DNA of 64,000 bases from Otatea glauca (GCA_036346275.1 CM070713.1:70052382-70116381), one strand, 5' to 3'; numbered from the stretch's first letter, positions 46,034 through 59,345 are shown. Numbers and translations are program-made. Notes: generated from the letters alone by a model not told the origin.

Positions 46034-47040
46034 ATGTAACTCTTGACCAGCTTGGGAATAGACATCATAGCACTCATCAGCACCATTAGCAGTTGTTCGC
46101 TCATCATTGAAGCGATACAAAAAGACATCCTACAAGAGCATAACAAAAACCACCAGTATTTTTGGCTTTCTTACAAACGAAAGCTGGGAGCGATCCTCCT
46201 TAATCTAAAAGCAATATAGAACTTGTCTCGGCCACCCCAATGAACCTGACCGCCCAGCACCACCTGCAGATCCGTGTGCTATGTGACTTCAAGGCCGAAA
46301 CAACGGCATCATCCTAGATCAGGCAGGATGACAAGATGAAATATTATAACATGCACAGCGGGGGAGGATTCGCGCAACGGTGGAAACTAGGGATTCACAT
46401 ACAGAATTCGCTAAGCTCATCAGAGCTGGTTAATATCCGTAAATTCCACAAATTTCAGCTACTTAGAATGGACATGACGATGGATGCCACGGCACCACGC
46501 TCACGCCCATGCATGAAGCATCCCAGATTCCACACAATTAAAGATGAGATCATCTAAATCGATCGTCTCAAACGCCCAATCTGGGCACTCATCCACGGTT
46601 GCGTTCTAGCTTCTAACTCCGAAATGAAACGAAATGGCCAAAGGATCGATGGAGGAAACAGAAGTCAAAGCCCCTGAGACGGGGGGGCCAATCGAGCGGT
46701 AAAGCCATCAGCCGGTACCCGGCGGATCGAACGATGAACTGGACAATCAAATCGCACAGAATCGATCGCATCGCGTCACATTCCCTTCCTCGCGAATCAA
46801 AGGGCTAACCGAGTCAGGATTCGAAAGGAACTGCAGCGTGGAATCGAAGGGGAACCAACCGGAGGGATCGCGGTGTCGACGGGGGCAGGGGCGGAGGGGG
46901 GCGGTTACCGCCGGCGGCTTCCGGGCGGTGGGGTCGCCGGCGGCGGTGGAGCGATCGCATCCCGGCTTCGTCGCGCTAGTTGGCTCGGTGGCTGTGGACG
47001 CGTGAATGTAGCACGACGACGTGCGGGGGGACAGGTGGCG
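46034..47040 (-). other. probable 5' untranslated exons and promoter of the ArfGAP gene
   Basis: A 96-bp exon-like segment 46034-46129 is bracketed by TTGTAG| and |GTATGT on the minus strand, and a GC-rich leader at about 46860-47040 has a possible GGCG|GTAACC donor. The 96-bp segment is open for 32 codons but cannot be joined in frame to the ATG at 45476. I therefore treat it as 5'UTR with a chance frame. Confidence 0.35.
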
Positions 47041-47109
47041 GTGGATTACATGGGGTCCCGTCCGTATATTTCTATTTCTGTGGGCTTTCACCTGGCGGAT
47101 GCGTGATTC

Positions 47110-50100
47110 ATAGTTAAACTTTGTCATATATTAAATTATATAATTTGATTGAGTTAGATGCTATTTAGTTTATAGGTATACATGTAACAAGATTATTTTT
47201 TGACATCTAGATTTTACACGTTATTGACTTAAAAAAGTATGGTAAAATTTATTTTACTAGTGTAACATCCCGAAAAAAGAATAGATAAAATATAAATTTT
47301 AGTTAGAATTTTGATTTTATTCTGAATTTCCCGGTTTTTTTTTTAATTTTGGCCTTTAAGAAAATCATTTTCATTGATTGAATCTCTATTTTCCAATCTT
47401 TAAAATTTAAAATCACATAAGGATAAACTCTGGAGAAAATTTATTTAAATCCCAGGATGATTCCAGAATATTTTGAAAAAATCTCAAAGAAGTTTGAAAG
47501 CATTTAATGCCTCAAGAAAATAAAAAACAGTAATTAAAGACTAGAAATAGTGACATTGTCAGATTTAATTAAAATTATATGAACACAATCATCTTCTGAA
47601 ATTTTTATGAAATCATCTAAAGAACTAAAGGACCATACAGTTAAAATTTAGAAAATAATGAATATTATCTTATGCATTTATAAAATAAAAAATAGTAGCA
47701 ATTTAAAAACAGCAAAAACACTGTTAGAATTTTATAAAATCATAAAATTTTGATCATCATGTCAAAATTTTATGGAGACCTATGTAAACCCATAGGATCA
47801 CATAGAAAATTTCAAATAAATTGAACCTAAATTGATATCTCAAAAAAAATCAGAAAACACAAAATCAAAACAGTGACTTTGTCAGAATTTTATAAAAGTT
47901 CACGAGTAATATCATGATCTAAAAATTTTATGAGAAGATAAGTATTGCCTTGGAATCATACAAAAAAGTTTTAAAAGTTTTTACTAGCTTTGGCAGCTCA
48001 ATTAAAACCAAAATCTTGTACAGCCTAAACTAGAGAATTTTGACAGCGTCATCAACCCAACCTTCTCTCCAGTTGAGCGTTGTGTTGTCGTGCCCAAGCA
48101 CTGTCGCATCAACGAAAATCACATGAAATCGTTGCCACGGCAGGGATCACTGCGGTAGCATTGTGCATGCTGCAACATCAAACTCACCTGCGCTGTGTGA
48201 AACCAATCCAAGTTTTTGCGCCACCATCACCATCCTTAGCTCGAAAATGACAACTCCCTCTCAGCTCAGCGCCGCCTCACCACCTCCTTATGCTCAGTCA
48301 AGCTGCAAACTCCCGAATGATCTCTCGAGCTGTGCCAATCGATTAAAAGCCGTCATATACGCCAATTATCACCCATATCCTGTCGAGTCACCATGCCCTG
48401 CACCAAAAATCCCCCGCCATCCACCTTATCACTGTCTTCTGTCGAAATTACGGCGCCATACCGTCCTACTCCCCATTCCGCCTATTTAAGCCACCTAAGG
48501 CAATCTCGTAGATCCCCCCACACTTCCTTAGAGCACCACAGCCCGAGCCTCACCCACAGTGCATCACTGTAATCGCCATTGCCAGCAAAAACTAAGCCTA
48601 GGTCTGTTAGCCAATTATGGCACTATGGTGAGTAATAAGTCAATTCGTTGCGTATGGACTGCCTTAAAGGGTTATTGAAGCAATCCCCGACCATCTTGTA
48701 GCTCCGGATAGCCCATAGATCCGTCGCAGCTAACACTTTCTTCCTCCGCTCCGGCCGCACAGTGGTAGATATCTCAAGCTGACCTCCGACCAGGCCAAGT
48801 AGTGAAATGGAGTCCACCAACCCCACTAATGCTTTCCCCCATGAAATCTGAGCTTAAGCACGACTAAAAGTGCCCTTTCACCGTTCCACTACGGCCTGCG
48901 CACGAGCTCGTCGCCATCTGTCTCCGGCCACCCCCGAGCTCAATCAAGCCATGCCCTAGGCATGTGATACTCCCCTCTACCACACCGAATCGACGGCCGG
49001 CCACTTCCGGTCTCCCTCCACTGCCAGCAAACTCCCCTGATACCTCCCCTGCCCCAGGTCAATCACATATTGGCCAGCCTTGTCAGTCACCCGAGTCTTG
49101 CCCTTTCGCAGTCGCTAACTTGCGAGGCCCATCCTATCAGTCGGCACAAAACCCCGGAGACGATTCAAATGATGAAATGCTCTTTCCCATTTAGAAGACA
49201 TATTTTCCTATTTTCTGAAGAATTTAGCAAACCGACAAGATTTATATGTTTATAACTTTGTATTTTTATCCAAATTGAGTCAAATAAATTTATAAATTCA
49301 TATAAAATCCTAATATTTCATAATATGGAAATTTATTTAATGTTTGACCTAATATTAGAATTTTTGAATGTAAAATTTGAATTAACCTAATAGTAGTCAC
49401 TATTTGGAAACTATAAACATTAAGTCCAAAAATTATGAAATAAATTTCCAAAAAATTATGAGACCATAAATATCTCATTTATGCAAAAATATTTAAATTT
49501 AAGTCAAGTTTGAATTGAACTCATAAATAGATTAGTTCCAATGAATTCAAAAATATAAATGATTATAACTCATGTAAATAAACTCTAAAAATTGTAAAAT
49601 AAATTTCTAAAAATATATAGAACCTTAAGTATACAAGTTATGCAAAATATTCAATATTTGACTAAGTTTGAGATAAGTTTATAAATGACTTTGTTTTCTG
49701 TGTACGTAAGAATTGAATATGAATAAATCTCATAAATAAATGTTAATATAAGTGAAACCAGTTTTTAAATTCTCTATAGGACAAGACCATCCATTATATA
49801 AAAATCATTATGTTAAAACATAATTTGCACCTAACCCCTAATAGAAACATACTTTCTTATAATATACACTTAAGAATTCAAAACATAAACAAACAAATGT
49901 AAATGATAAGAAACTAGTATTCAAAATATTGTTATCACCAGAACCTTCTATTCTAATTTATTCTTGAATTTTGTATTATTTGAATTCTTTTTTCCTCTTG
50001 TTGTTATTGCTGCTATACGTAATCACATGTAGATACCGATGTTCCTGAGGCTACTGCTGTCGACCTTGACCCGAGTTAGTTCTTGAATCAACTGAGCAAG

Positions 50101-51806
50101 GCAAGCACCCCTTTGATCATGTTGAATCCAGTATTTCAATTAATTTATATTGTTTTCCTCAAATCTATTATGCATGCGCGTATTTTCATTAAATTAGCTA
50201 TATTATGGTACTGGTAGCTGTAACCTTATCTCATAGAACTTCCTTAATAAATATTGAATTGTCAACCTTGATAACCCTAGGATAAGGCTATTCAATATAT
50301 AATGTCAGCTTGGGTATATGCGGTTACATATTAATCGTGCTTAGCCATGCTTTAGTAATGGAACATGCATGGAATGATCAGGTCATGTTGTTCTTTATAA
50401 CTTAAAAAGGTTGAATATGACTAAATGATACTGATATTTTGGTAAAATAGCAAACAAAACTATGATTTTGATGCGAGCGAGTATTAGCAATAGCCAGATG
50501 TGCATGTGACTTGCACGTAGATAGCGGGAGTTTTCTCGCACGAGTCAATTAAGGACCGAACTATTGTATTGTTATCAGGGCAAGAAAACATTGTAAGCAC
50601 AAGTGCTAGTATGGGATGGTCTTAAACTATTAAGTTATTTAGATTTAACTTTTGCACATTGGAAGGCTGAAAATAGTACAGGCTTTCTAAGATGATTGCT
50701 CGAAGGAGTGCACTCACCGAGGTGTTGAGAATAACGCCTGCCGATAAACAGTGTACGCCATACTATAGGGAGAAGTGGGACAATGGGGTGTATAACTATT
50801 AGTCGCACAGTGATTGTACAAATATCTTCTGTCGTCATAGTATGGGTTTGTCATCAGGTTGGTGCAATGTTAAGTCTAGGTAATGTAACGGTTATGTCAT
50901 GATCTCTTGGCCACACGCCAAAGGAAGCGTGAAAATAGCGACAAAAAGATATCGCTCATGTCTTATGAGTAAAGTTGTACACTTCTGCAGAGTATAAAAC
51001 TTTTCGAAAAGCCGCCCCCGAAGTCATGGGCACTTGGTAAGTCATCACATAATTAGAATTTTGAGTTTTCATAAAAATTATCACATCGAGAATATTTGTT
51101 GAAAAGTTGTCATTTCAGATTTTATGCTAGGGATTGGCAAGGAAATGATTCGATGATTGTGAGATATTACAATTATGTTATGTTTATTTGTTATTTACAT
51201 ATCTGTCAAACTTGTTTTACAAATTCTGTTTGCAAATTATTACTTGATATTTCATGTTCACCTTCGCTTTATGCAAAACATCCTTCGTAGCCTTTCCATT
51301 GAAATAACATGCATTTACTATATATTTGCGATACACTATAAGTCTTGCTGAGTACATAATTACTCAAACTTGCTTAATTTATTAATTCAGTGAATGAAGA
51401 TAGCGAAATCCCAGAAGACGCGTATTTCTACATAGGATACAGGGAATACAATAACGAGTTTTTCTAAGATTTATACCTTGTTAGTTGCCTAAGTGTTATA
51501 TGGGCATACCATAAGGCTTTTGAATTTTCGCTACAATATATTCCATCTTGTAAGACTTTATTGTATAATTAACTACTATTATCATATGTATAATATTGTG
51601 TATGGATGTGCTACCAATGTTGAAAATATGTGTACTAGCCACTGATCATGGGACTAGTATTGTATACACATGAGACTTTTTTTTTTATAAAGAGGGTTGT
51701 CACAGCTAGCCAAAGTGTGACTTCAATTTTGATAACCTAATCTTAGACAAGTTTGGTAAAAAACTATGGCAAAACAAGGTAACCTTAGTATATGAGCCAA
51801 ACATGC
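47110..51806. mobile_element. MITE interrupted by the 4.4-kb solo LTR
   Basis: The two halves, about 47110-47260 and 51710-51806, match successive parts of the element at 62816-63358. The right end (GAGCCAAACATGCCCA) resembles the inverted TIR GGTTCATAGCC type. Outer limits are approximate. Confidence 0.5.
47261..51704 (+). mobile_element. Gypsy-type solo LTR (4.4 kb) inserted in a MITE
   Basis: Starts TGTAACATCCCG and ends GAGGGTTGTCACA. Flanks ACTAG (47256-47260) and GCTAG (51705-51709) are a 5-bp TSD with one mismatch. The flanking halves join into sequence continuous with a second MITE copy at about 62974-63045, which confirms both edges. CTATTTAAG at about 48481 may be its TATA box. No gag or pol is recognised. 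It shares a conserved block (about 50895-51030) with the other solo LTR. Confidence 0.7.
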
Positions 51807-51813
51807 CCACGTA

Positions 51814-52045
51814 CTTCGGTTACAAATACTAAAACTTTGACTCTCAATATATTTATAAAATATTTAAATTAGATACGTAAAAATTATATATATATATATT
51901 TACTTATTTCAAAAAGTGTTTTCAAAATATTATAACTTTTATTAAGTTTTATAAATATATATATTCTAATAAAATTAGTGATTAAAGTCGTGTTTTAAAG
52001 ACTGTGTTGATATCTAAAACGACAACTATTTGTGAGTGGGTAGAG
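51814..52045 (+). mobile_element. Stowaway-like MITE
   Basis: Ends CTTCGGTTACAAATACT and, inverted, CTCTACCCACTCACAAATAG; both flanks are TA (51812-51813; 52046-52047). Same family as the copies in the AAP introns. It begins only a few bases after the preceding MITE. Confidence 0.65.
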
Positions 52046-52479
52046 TACATCAATACATGTTAACCTAGCTTAGAGGAGGGATTTTTGAGGAAGTTTTGTA
52101 ACTTAGTGCTCAAAATAGAAAACATAGCTGTAACTCTAATTTGATTTAGATCTGTATGTCATATCCAGACCGTATCAGCAGAACGTAAACAACACATTTG
52201 CCGCCGCGGGGAATAATATTGTTGTCGTTCTATTCGTAGGTAGCGGAGAAGTCATACAATCTAGGGCTGTGTGCGACTTGAACTACGTATCTTAAGGCTG
52301 CTAACTTTTTCTTAGAAAATGAAAGGTGAAACGCATCCGTGAGATGAGATGTAAAATGAGTAACTGGTCTTAATCTACAGCATCCAAACCCGATCTAACG
52401 TCTGGTATTTAGTAGCGGGTTATGTACCATCCAGTTTTTCAAACCAGTTTCTACGAGGTACGTTTCCGAGGAACCATAG

Positions 52480-53445
52480 GGCTCCAAACCGGCGGCGATA
52501 GCCACGGCGTGGGTTCCTTGGTGGCGGTGGCCGGCGGGTGCTGTAGCGCCACCGTTCTCCGGCTACACGCCGGCGGGACACGATGACACCCACATGGTAA
52601 TCGCTTTGATCGCCCGTACGTCTGTTCCCGTTTTCAAGCTCTGTGCGCGTGGATAGTCGCCTTAGTTGGGTGGGTGCGTTTGTGTTCGGTTCTGGAATCT
52701 GGACCAGAGGAATGGGAGGAGTTGCAGCTAGGGTTCATATTTTGATTGTGTTCTTGATTGTGGGATTGTTGCTTCGATTGGCCCCCCGATTCTTCGACCT
52801 CAAAGGTGCGCCCCCGTTAAGTATACCCGAGATTTTGCCTCAATCAGCTTGCCATTTTGCTGTATGGTTTATGCGATTAACACTTTAGCTTTAGTTTTGT
52901 GCCTGATTGGATGCATCAGAGTTGAATTCCGGTTGATTGGTTCGTGCAGTACCTCTAACTCTCAGTCATGTTCATGCCATGGTGATGGAACTGCTTCTGA
53001 TCAAGGCATTGCATCGGTTAGCCCAAAAAGAGGGTGGAGTTTATCAGCATGGCACCGTCTGTGACATTGATCTCGCACATAAAGATTGTGCCATTTATGG
53101 TCTTCCTGTTTGTGTACAGAAAATGTGCCGTTTTGTGCTTCGTTACCGCCTTTTGATGTGTTTGGAGATGCATGATTGGTAGTGTTTTGTTTATAGATCG
53201 TGCTCATATATTTTTACGGCTGCCATTCATTTCCTACAAGAAAGATTGTCGGTAATTTTAAATCAATGTCCTCCCTTAATTGTTTTGCACACCATTTCTG
53301 CAGTTGATCTGTTCATTCCCGATGTTCAATTATTTACTTGAGACTCTAATGAAATGTATGCATCATATGTTCACTGCCCCTGTCATATCTAGCGTTTTAG
53401 TTCATTTGTTGATACATTTTTTTGTCGTTTCTAGTATTTTGCTGG
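52480..53445 (+). other. possible promoter and first exons of an unrecognised transcribed locus
   Basis: A GC-rich start (52490-52620) with a donor-like CATG|GTAATC at about 52597, followed by T-rich intron-like sequence and a segment open for about 80 codons (52937-53182). I do not recognise the encoded peptide. Could be a non-coding RNA or a degraded gene. Confidence 0.25.
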
Positions 53446-53453
53446 GCTAAAGG

Positions 53454-53945
53454 TAGGGGTGGGCATTTTTAAACCGAAACCGAATTAACCGATTATTTCG
53501 GTTTTCGGTTCGTTTTTGTTTTGGTATAATTCGGTTTTTGGTTCGGTTTTTCGCTTCCAAAAACCGAAATAACCGAATAGCCCATGTACAATACCACTTT
53601 TATAATGTTTTTCCTAAAACCACTAAACAATTCTCATATTCTAACACATTTATGCATATGTTTGGTATATTCATATGTTCTATTATGCTTATATTGTAAT
53701 GACCTATGAATATTGTGTGGGTTTTTTTCTATTCCGTGTTGCGATATGAGAAGGACTAAATCTAATCTACCTACTGTTTATTCATATTTCGGTTAACCGA
53801 AAAACCGAACCGAAATATTTCGGTTAATTTGGTTCGGTTTTTCATTTTGGTCCGACAAATTCGGTGGCCAGCTTTCAAAAACCGAATTATTTTAAAACCG
53901 AAAAAACTGGACCGATTAGACAAAAAAACTGAATGCCCACCCCTA
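53454..53945. mobile_element. hAT MITE with perfect 8-bp TSD
   Basis: Terminal inverted repeats TAGGGGTGGGCATT at both ends; flanks GCTAAAGG (53446-53453) and GCTAAAGG (53946-53953) are identical. Subterminal regions are rich in AACCGAA/TTCGGTT on both sides and can fold back. 492 bp, no coding capacity. Confidence 0.92.
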
Positions 53946-53953
53946 GCTAAAGG

Positions 53954-56900
53954 CTCATAGAGCTCCCAATTTATGATACCGAATATCAATCCGAGTGATA
54001 TTTTAAGTGATTCAATTGAAATTGACCATGATCAAATATGCTAAGTTGTATTGATACACATCCAACCATATATTTCTATTGTGGCATTTGAGTTTTAATT
54101 TTTCAAAGTCATGGTGTGCATCTTTCAGATAATACAATATTAACAACATCCACAGTATCAGCTTCCATGAAATATCTATTCTATGTCGGCATGCTCATGG
54201 AAGGTCTATGGGAGAGAGGCAGTGAATACGTTTTACTTGGAGATCAGAAGTGATCTTTTGCATATGTCTCTATACATGCTCTTCTTCATACCTTTTTTCC
54301 AGTGAGGTGCTCTTAAGGTGTTCTTCATGATGGCCATTTCTCCCATTAGCTTTTTGTGAAATTTGATGGTTGATCTTTCGTTTTTTTTTCTTTTGCTGAT
54401 ATCAAGAGCTGGGAGCCCTAGTACATTTGATATGTGAGCTCTATGAAACTTTCTGCGATGTCAGAGTTCGCATTGCAGATTATGCTTGCTATAGAAAGAT
54501 AACATCCAACGTGAATAAACGCTTCCCAGATGCTACAACAGATGGGCTCCTATGCTTAAGTGGCTGAGTGCTCCTATGCATTAGTGGCTGAGTGCTCTAT
54601 CAAAGTTCGTTGTTTCCCTGATTCCGTTCTGAAACTATTCATGGTTTTGCTTTTCTTAACTTTTGCAGAATTGATGCTACTTGCATTATTTGTTGTGAGG
54701 AATCGACCGCAGCAAAAAGATTGCTCTTTGGACATCTGTCCCATGTGCATTATTTGAATTGAGGTCATGGCTGGACTGCTGGAGCCTGGAGGGCCATACC
54801 CCACGTTCAGTCCTCCAATTATTCCCCCTATGAAATGGATTACAGGTTTTAGGTGACAAATGTGACATCATGGAGCTCATCCAAGGGTTTATCAACTTAG
54901 TAAGATTAGTTTCATTGCCCTTTTTTTTTCATGTTCGAACTTGGGCCATCTGAAGCAGCTGAGTAATATGTTAAGCAAATGCATATCATGTTCATTTGTT
55001 TGAGTGTATTAACAACTGACTTTGTCATTATCTACTCTATCTTTTCACTTGGTTTTCTTGCCAATTTTCTCCCCCCCCCCCTCTTGTTACAATATAATCT
55101 ATCAAATCATTATGTAAATAATTCTCTGGTTGTATTCAGTTACTCATATTTAATATGTTTTGAGGCCAGTAACTAACTTTTGGTGATGTTCACTTTTAAC
55201 ACTACTGCGTTGTAATTCTGCATCTAGTTCCTAATCCGGTAACAACAAAACAAGCAGTGGCAACTGCAAGCATGGGCGCGCAGGGCTCTTAGGATGCACA
55301 ATAGGTGATAGTGTGGGTGGCCGTCCATCAAGCTGCAGCTTCCTTGAATGGGATATATTTTGCTTATCATCCCATATACACCTTGAATAGGTATGATTTT
55401 TCATAACTATTGCTATTTTATTTGCAGGAAAGGGCATTCTATACCTCAAGGCAGCTTTGCGAAGAAAATTTATTGATTCTCCAAACTTGATTGGATTGAG
55501 GCTTGAACAGAAACGATAATGTAACTATTCATCTAGTTGGTTAAACTTCTAACTTTTTTTTTGAGAACCTGCATTAAACTTGTAACTTTAGAAAGACAAG
55601 GCAAGATTGACAATGTAGTTGCAAACCCCCAGGTCCGCTTCATGGTTCGATTGGGGGTGTTGAGGTCCTTGTTATGTTGACTGGGGTTCATTACACTGAA
55701 TGAACATGAGATACAACAGAAGTTGGATGACATTAATGACGAATTGAGCCACCTTGTTTTTGTCACTCTAAGAAACACACCATCTCTTCTTGTGAAATAA
55801 ATAGTATTATTCAAATGGCAATCATGATGAGGTTAACACATTCATTTCTAGCTAGGTTCAAATGTTGTCCAGTTAGCATTTTCTAGGACCATGTCATCTG
55901 CCATGTATTTATCAAATGAAGATTTGATTTATTAATTTCGTTAAATTGGGCCAGCTACCAAGTTGTGGTTATTTGAGGTAGAGCAAGTGGTTACTTTCTT
56001 GTCAATTTCTTCTCTAGTACTAATAGATATACACTTCTTACCATCTATAAAAAGATATATTTCTTATCGAAATATCAGGTCCTCTGCTAGCTACAGCAAA
56101 TAACTCACTAGCAGGCAAACCATGTTGTTTCAATATATCTCTCATTACATAAAAACCGAGCACTGTAGTTTTTATGCACTGGCTATGTGTTTGCGTCTGT
56201 GCCATGCTATGCACCTGATGCGATTGATGATTCTGGAACATCAAGCTGTGGACCTGGAAAGTTCACTGGAAAAGGCATATGAAGATGTTATATGGGAGCC
56301 GGCTAGAGGTAAGTAACAATATTAATCTTTGAACACTCCTGCTAATGTCATACTACATTTTTTGATGCGGCCCCAACTGTATTATTCATAACAAAGTTGA
56401 CTGCAATCCTAAATTCTTGCAAAACATTATGCTTCTTCTAGGTAACAGTGCACAGCCTTGTTCAACTTGGAATTAAATGGTACAAAATGATTTATCAGTT
56501 TTCAGTTTCTAGTCTGTGGAATAGTTGTTACATTATGGATTTCTTCGGTGTCTTTCCTGGTAAATGTTTATCAAGCAACTATGCTGAGTTGTTGACCTAT
56601 GCTGACAAGTGACATGTGGCTACTGTTAAATCTGTCATGAGTTTTGCTTACAAGTGACAATTGTTCTACTTCACCTTATTTTACAACATTATACTCTGGG
56701 AATACCATTTTAGAATATTCTTTATTGATCTTCTAACATTCTTTTCCCATGTGCTGTGGAGATGTATATGACTGAACTTACTCTGCTAGCATTGAATTGT
56801 AGTTTAATAAACCTGCCTTTTGTCAATTCGATATTCTGTTAAAGCAATACGAAACTTGGTTGTAAAGCTGCATCACCAGGAAAGGAATGCAGAAAGCCCA

Positions 56901-58700
56901 CCTGCCATCTTCTCCTTACTGATGCACGCAACTTTCATTCGTTTGGTTTCTGAGTTTTGCAGCTAACAGAATATGCTATTCAATTCTTTCTCCGAATGTT
57001 ACAAGTCCAATTCCGAGTGCTTCAGGCTTTCAGCCACAGAAATGCAGTGCTACTGCACCAATGGCCGACGGTGAGATGGGACACCCAAACATTAACTGAA
57101 GCTGTGTGCATAGGAGAGGATGAACTAGAGTCAGAAAGCCTAAAACCATAAACACGGTGAGTCTAGGCAAATACATCAGAGGAATATCTCACTTATACGT
57201 TGCTGTTGATTTTGCTTTTTTTTGTTATGCTCGTTGGTTTATACATCCTTGCTAATTAAAATCATATTAATTTAATGTGGTAAATTGTCAGGTTAGATCA
57301 GAAATTATTGGAGTCATGGATAACAGTAATACAGTGGACAAATCTACAGTGTCATCCTCTGAAAAAGTACACTTACCGCATATATGATATGCATAATTTA
57401 ACCTCATTGTTTGTACAGTTTTTTTCTTCAAACCTATATTATATTGCTACAGCATCTGCGCCGTATCATCGCTTTGCGCAGGTTTCTTAAAAAATTGCTA
57501 GGCTCGGTACAGGTAGGCAAGTGACAGCCTACAGTGGGCGGGGGCCCCTTGTCTGAAATCTATAATAATTACCAACCAGAATTGGTAGCATTGGATACCT
57601 GCACTGCATTCCAATGCTGCAACTACCGTTTTGTTTTGAGTTGGCGCTTTTCTGGACGCCTGTACGAATGATGATGTCTGTTCTTCTGAGAGAATGCCTC
57701 CCTCCCCCTGGACCAAAGGATCGGGATCTCATGTTCTCATGGGGTTGGTAATTATTGCCACCTGGGTCCTTGGGGTAGTTACTGATCTCACCTGTTCATT
57801 TCTAATTCACTATTATGTGCGTGAGATTGAATTTTACCATGTTGTTGTCCTTTAATTTAGAAACTACAGAAATCTAACTAAGCATTACATCCCAAATCCC
57901 ACCACCTGTGATGCAGCAAATGTGAACCTGCTCTGAAGTCAGGTGGTGCAAGATCTGACCGTCTGATCAGACATATACGATTCATTGCCATGCCTACCAG
58001 ACGGGGGAACTCGTTACTTTGCATTGTCCTAATTTAAGGTTGGTTTGCGCTTTGTGCAATGTTATATTTAACCTTGCAGCCTGAGGGGATTGATTTCATT
58101 TCAGATCCAGGAGACCTGGACCGAATGGACACTAGCACCGGTGTTTCCATCAGATGTTGGCGCACGGATTCTCTGCCCGCTTTTCTCGCGGCGCAATCAA
58201 AACACAAGCTTTCCCTTTCTTTTATTTTCATTTTCCTTTCTCAAGGACAGCCTGGCTGATTGGGACACACCGGGGGGTTATCGCCATTCATCTTGCCTTG
58301 ACGAGTAATCCCTTTGAACCCGTCTGCCTGTAATGGTTATCTGCTCATCTCCCTCGGCTCCATCCATGTCAGTCGAATCCGGAACCGGCGGTATGTACAT
58401 TTCTTGGCAAATGGCATCATGGCAGGCGCAGGTGGCCTGTGAATCTGTGATTTGGAATTAGTTTATTCTCCAGATGATTTTGCTCTTTCTAATATAGTAC
58501 TGTTTTTATCATTATCTTACAATGGCTTGAACGGTTCGACGAGGCGTGAAAGTCGTCGTCCATGTGTTCTAGATGTGCTATTCCGCTGCGTTATCGACGT
58601 CTGGAACGTGTATGCGCGAAATGTATTTTTTTTAGCCAGGTTTCGAACTCACGACTTTTTACGTGGATGGCACTTTAATCGTCCTCAGTCTCGTGTAAAA
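53954..58700 (+). other. no firm gene; scattered exon-like segments
   Basis: Moderate-composition, intron-like sequence. Candidate exons include 56230-56310 (reads ILEHQAVDLESSLEKAYEDV and then a CTAGAG|GTAAGT donor) and a segment from 56962 after TTTGCAG that is open for about 60 codons. The two pieces can be joined on the + strand, but I recognise no family and see no convincing start or end. A C11 tract lies at 55071-55081. Confidence 0.25.
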
Positions 58701-58710
58701 GTAAAATACA

Positions 58711-59345
58711 CTAGGTAAGTGACCGCGGTGTGCCACACCACGATCGGCGCTCATCACACGAAAAAATCGAGACAACGTGCACCTGCCGCTTCCCACGCGA
58801 GTAAATCAAGACGTGACGTAAGGTTTTGTTTTCCCGGAAAAAGACCTAAACGTGGTGCCCAAAAAAATCGCTAAAGAACCTAAACGTATCACTTGCTTAA
58901 TACTAAAAAACGGGAAAAGGGCATAAGCATTTTTCTCAAAAAAAAAAAGAACCGAATCGTATTTTTTTTCCAAATAAGGACATGAACATAACACAAGAAA
59001 GAAAGCAAAAGGACCTAAACGTAGCGCATAGTTTTTGTTTCCGGAGAAAGGACCTAACGGATTTTTTTTCTCGAAAAAGGACCTAAATATAATTTCGATT
59101 TTCCGAAGAAGGACCCGAGCGCTACGCCTAAAAACGCTAAAAGGGCATGAACGTAATATATATTCTTTTTTTAAAAAATGATTTAATCGTAATTTTTTTT
59201 CTAAAAAGGATCTAAACGTAATTTTTTCCACCAAAAAGGATCCGAACGTAAATTTTTTTTCGGCTCGGCTCGAGCTGCGAGCCGAGCCAGTTTGCTTCTG
59301 GCTCAAAGGAGGAGGCGGGAACTCTTCTAGCTTTAGTAGAAGGGA
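58711..59345 (-). mobile_element. Helitron B2, non-autonomous
   Basis: On the minus strand the 3' end reads GGTGTGGCACACC (a perfect hairpin) followed by GCGGTCACTTACCTAG|T, and the 5' end is A|TCCCTTCTACTAAAGC. The hairpin about 16 bases before CTAG and the A/T flanks fit a Helitron. The interior is an array of units like AAAAAGGACCTAAACGTAAT shared with Helitron B1. Confidence 0.65.

Noticed and set aside
46034..46129. 32-codon exon-like frame beginning DVFLYRFNDERTT on the minus strand
   Set aside because: As part of the ArfGAP protein it cannot be joined in frame to the downstream ATG without a stop; kept only as possible 5'UTR.
48163..48489. 108-codon + strand frame
   Set aside because: Inside the 4.4-kb solo LTR, Pro/Ser-rich, no recognised family.
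58627..58700. B-box-like GTTCGAAAC on the minus strand, as in a tRNA or SINE
   Set aside because: No matching A-box at the right distance, no cloverleaf and no TSD; insufficient for a tRNA or SINE call.
58806..59306. 166-codon minus-strand frame with repeated FRSFxEKK wording
   Set aside because: It is the translation of the iterated units of Helitron B2 rather than a conserved protein.
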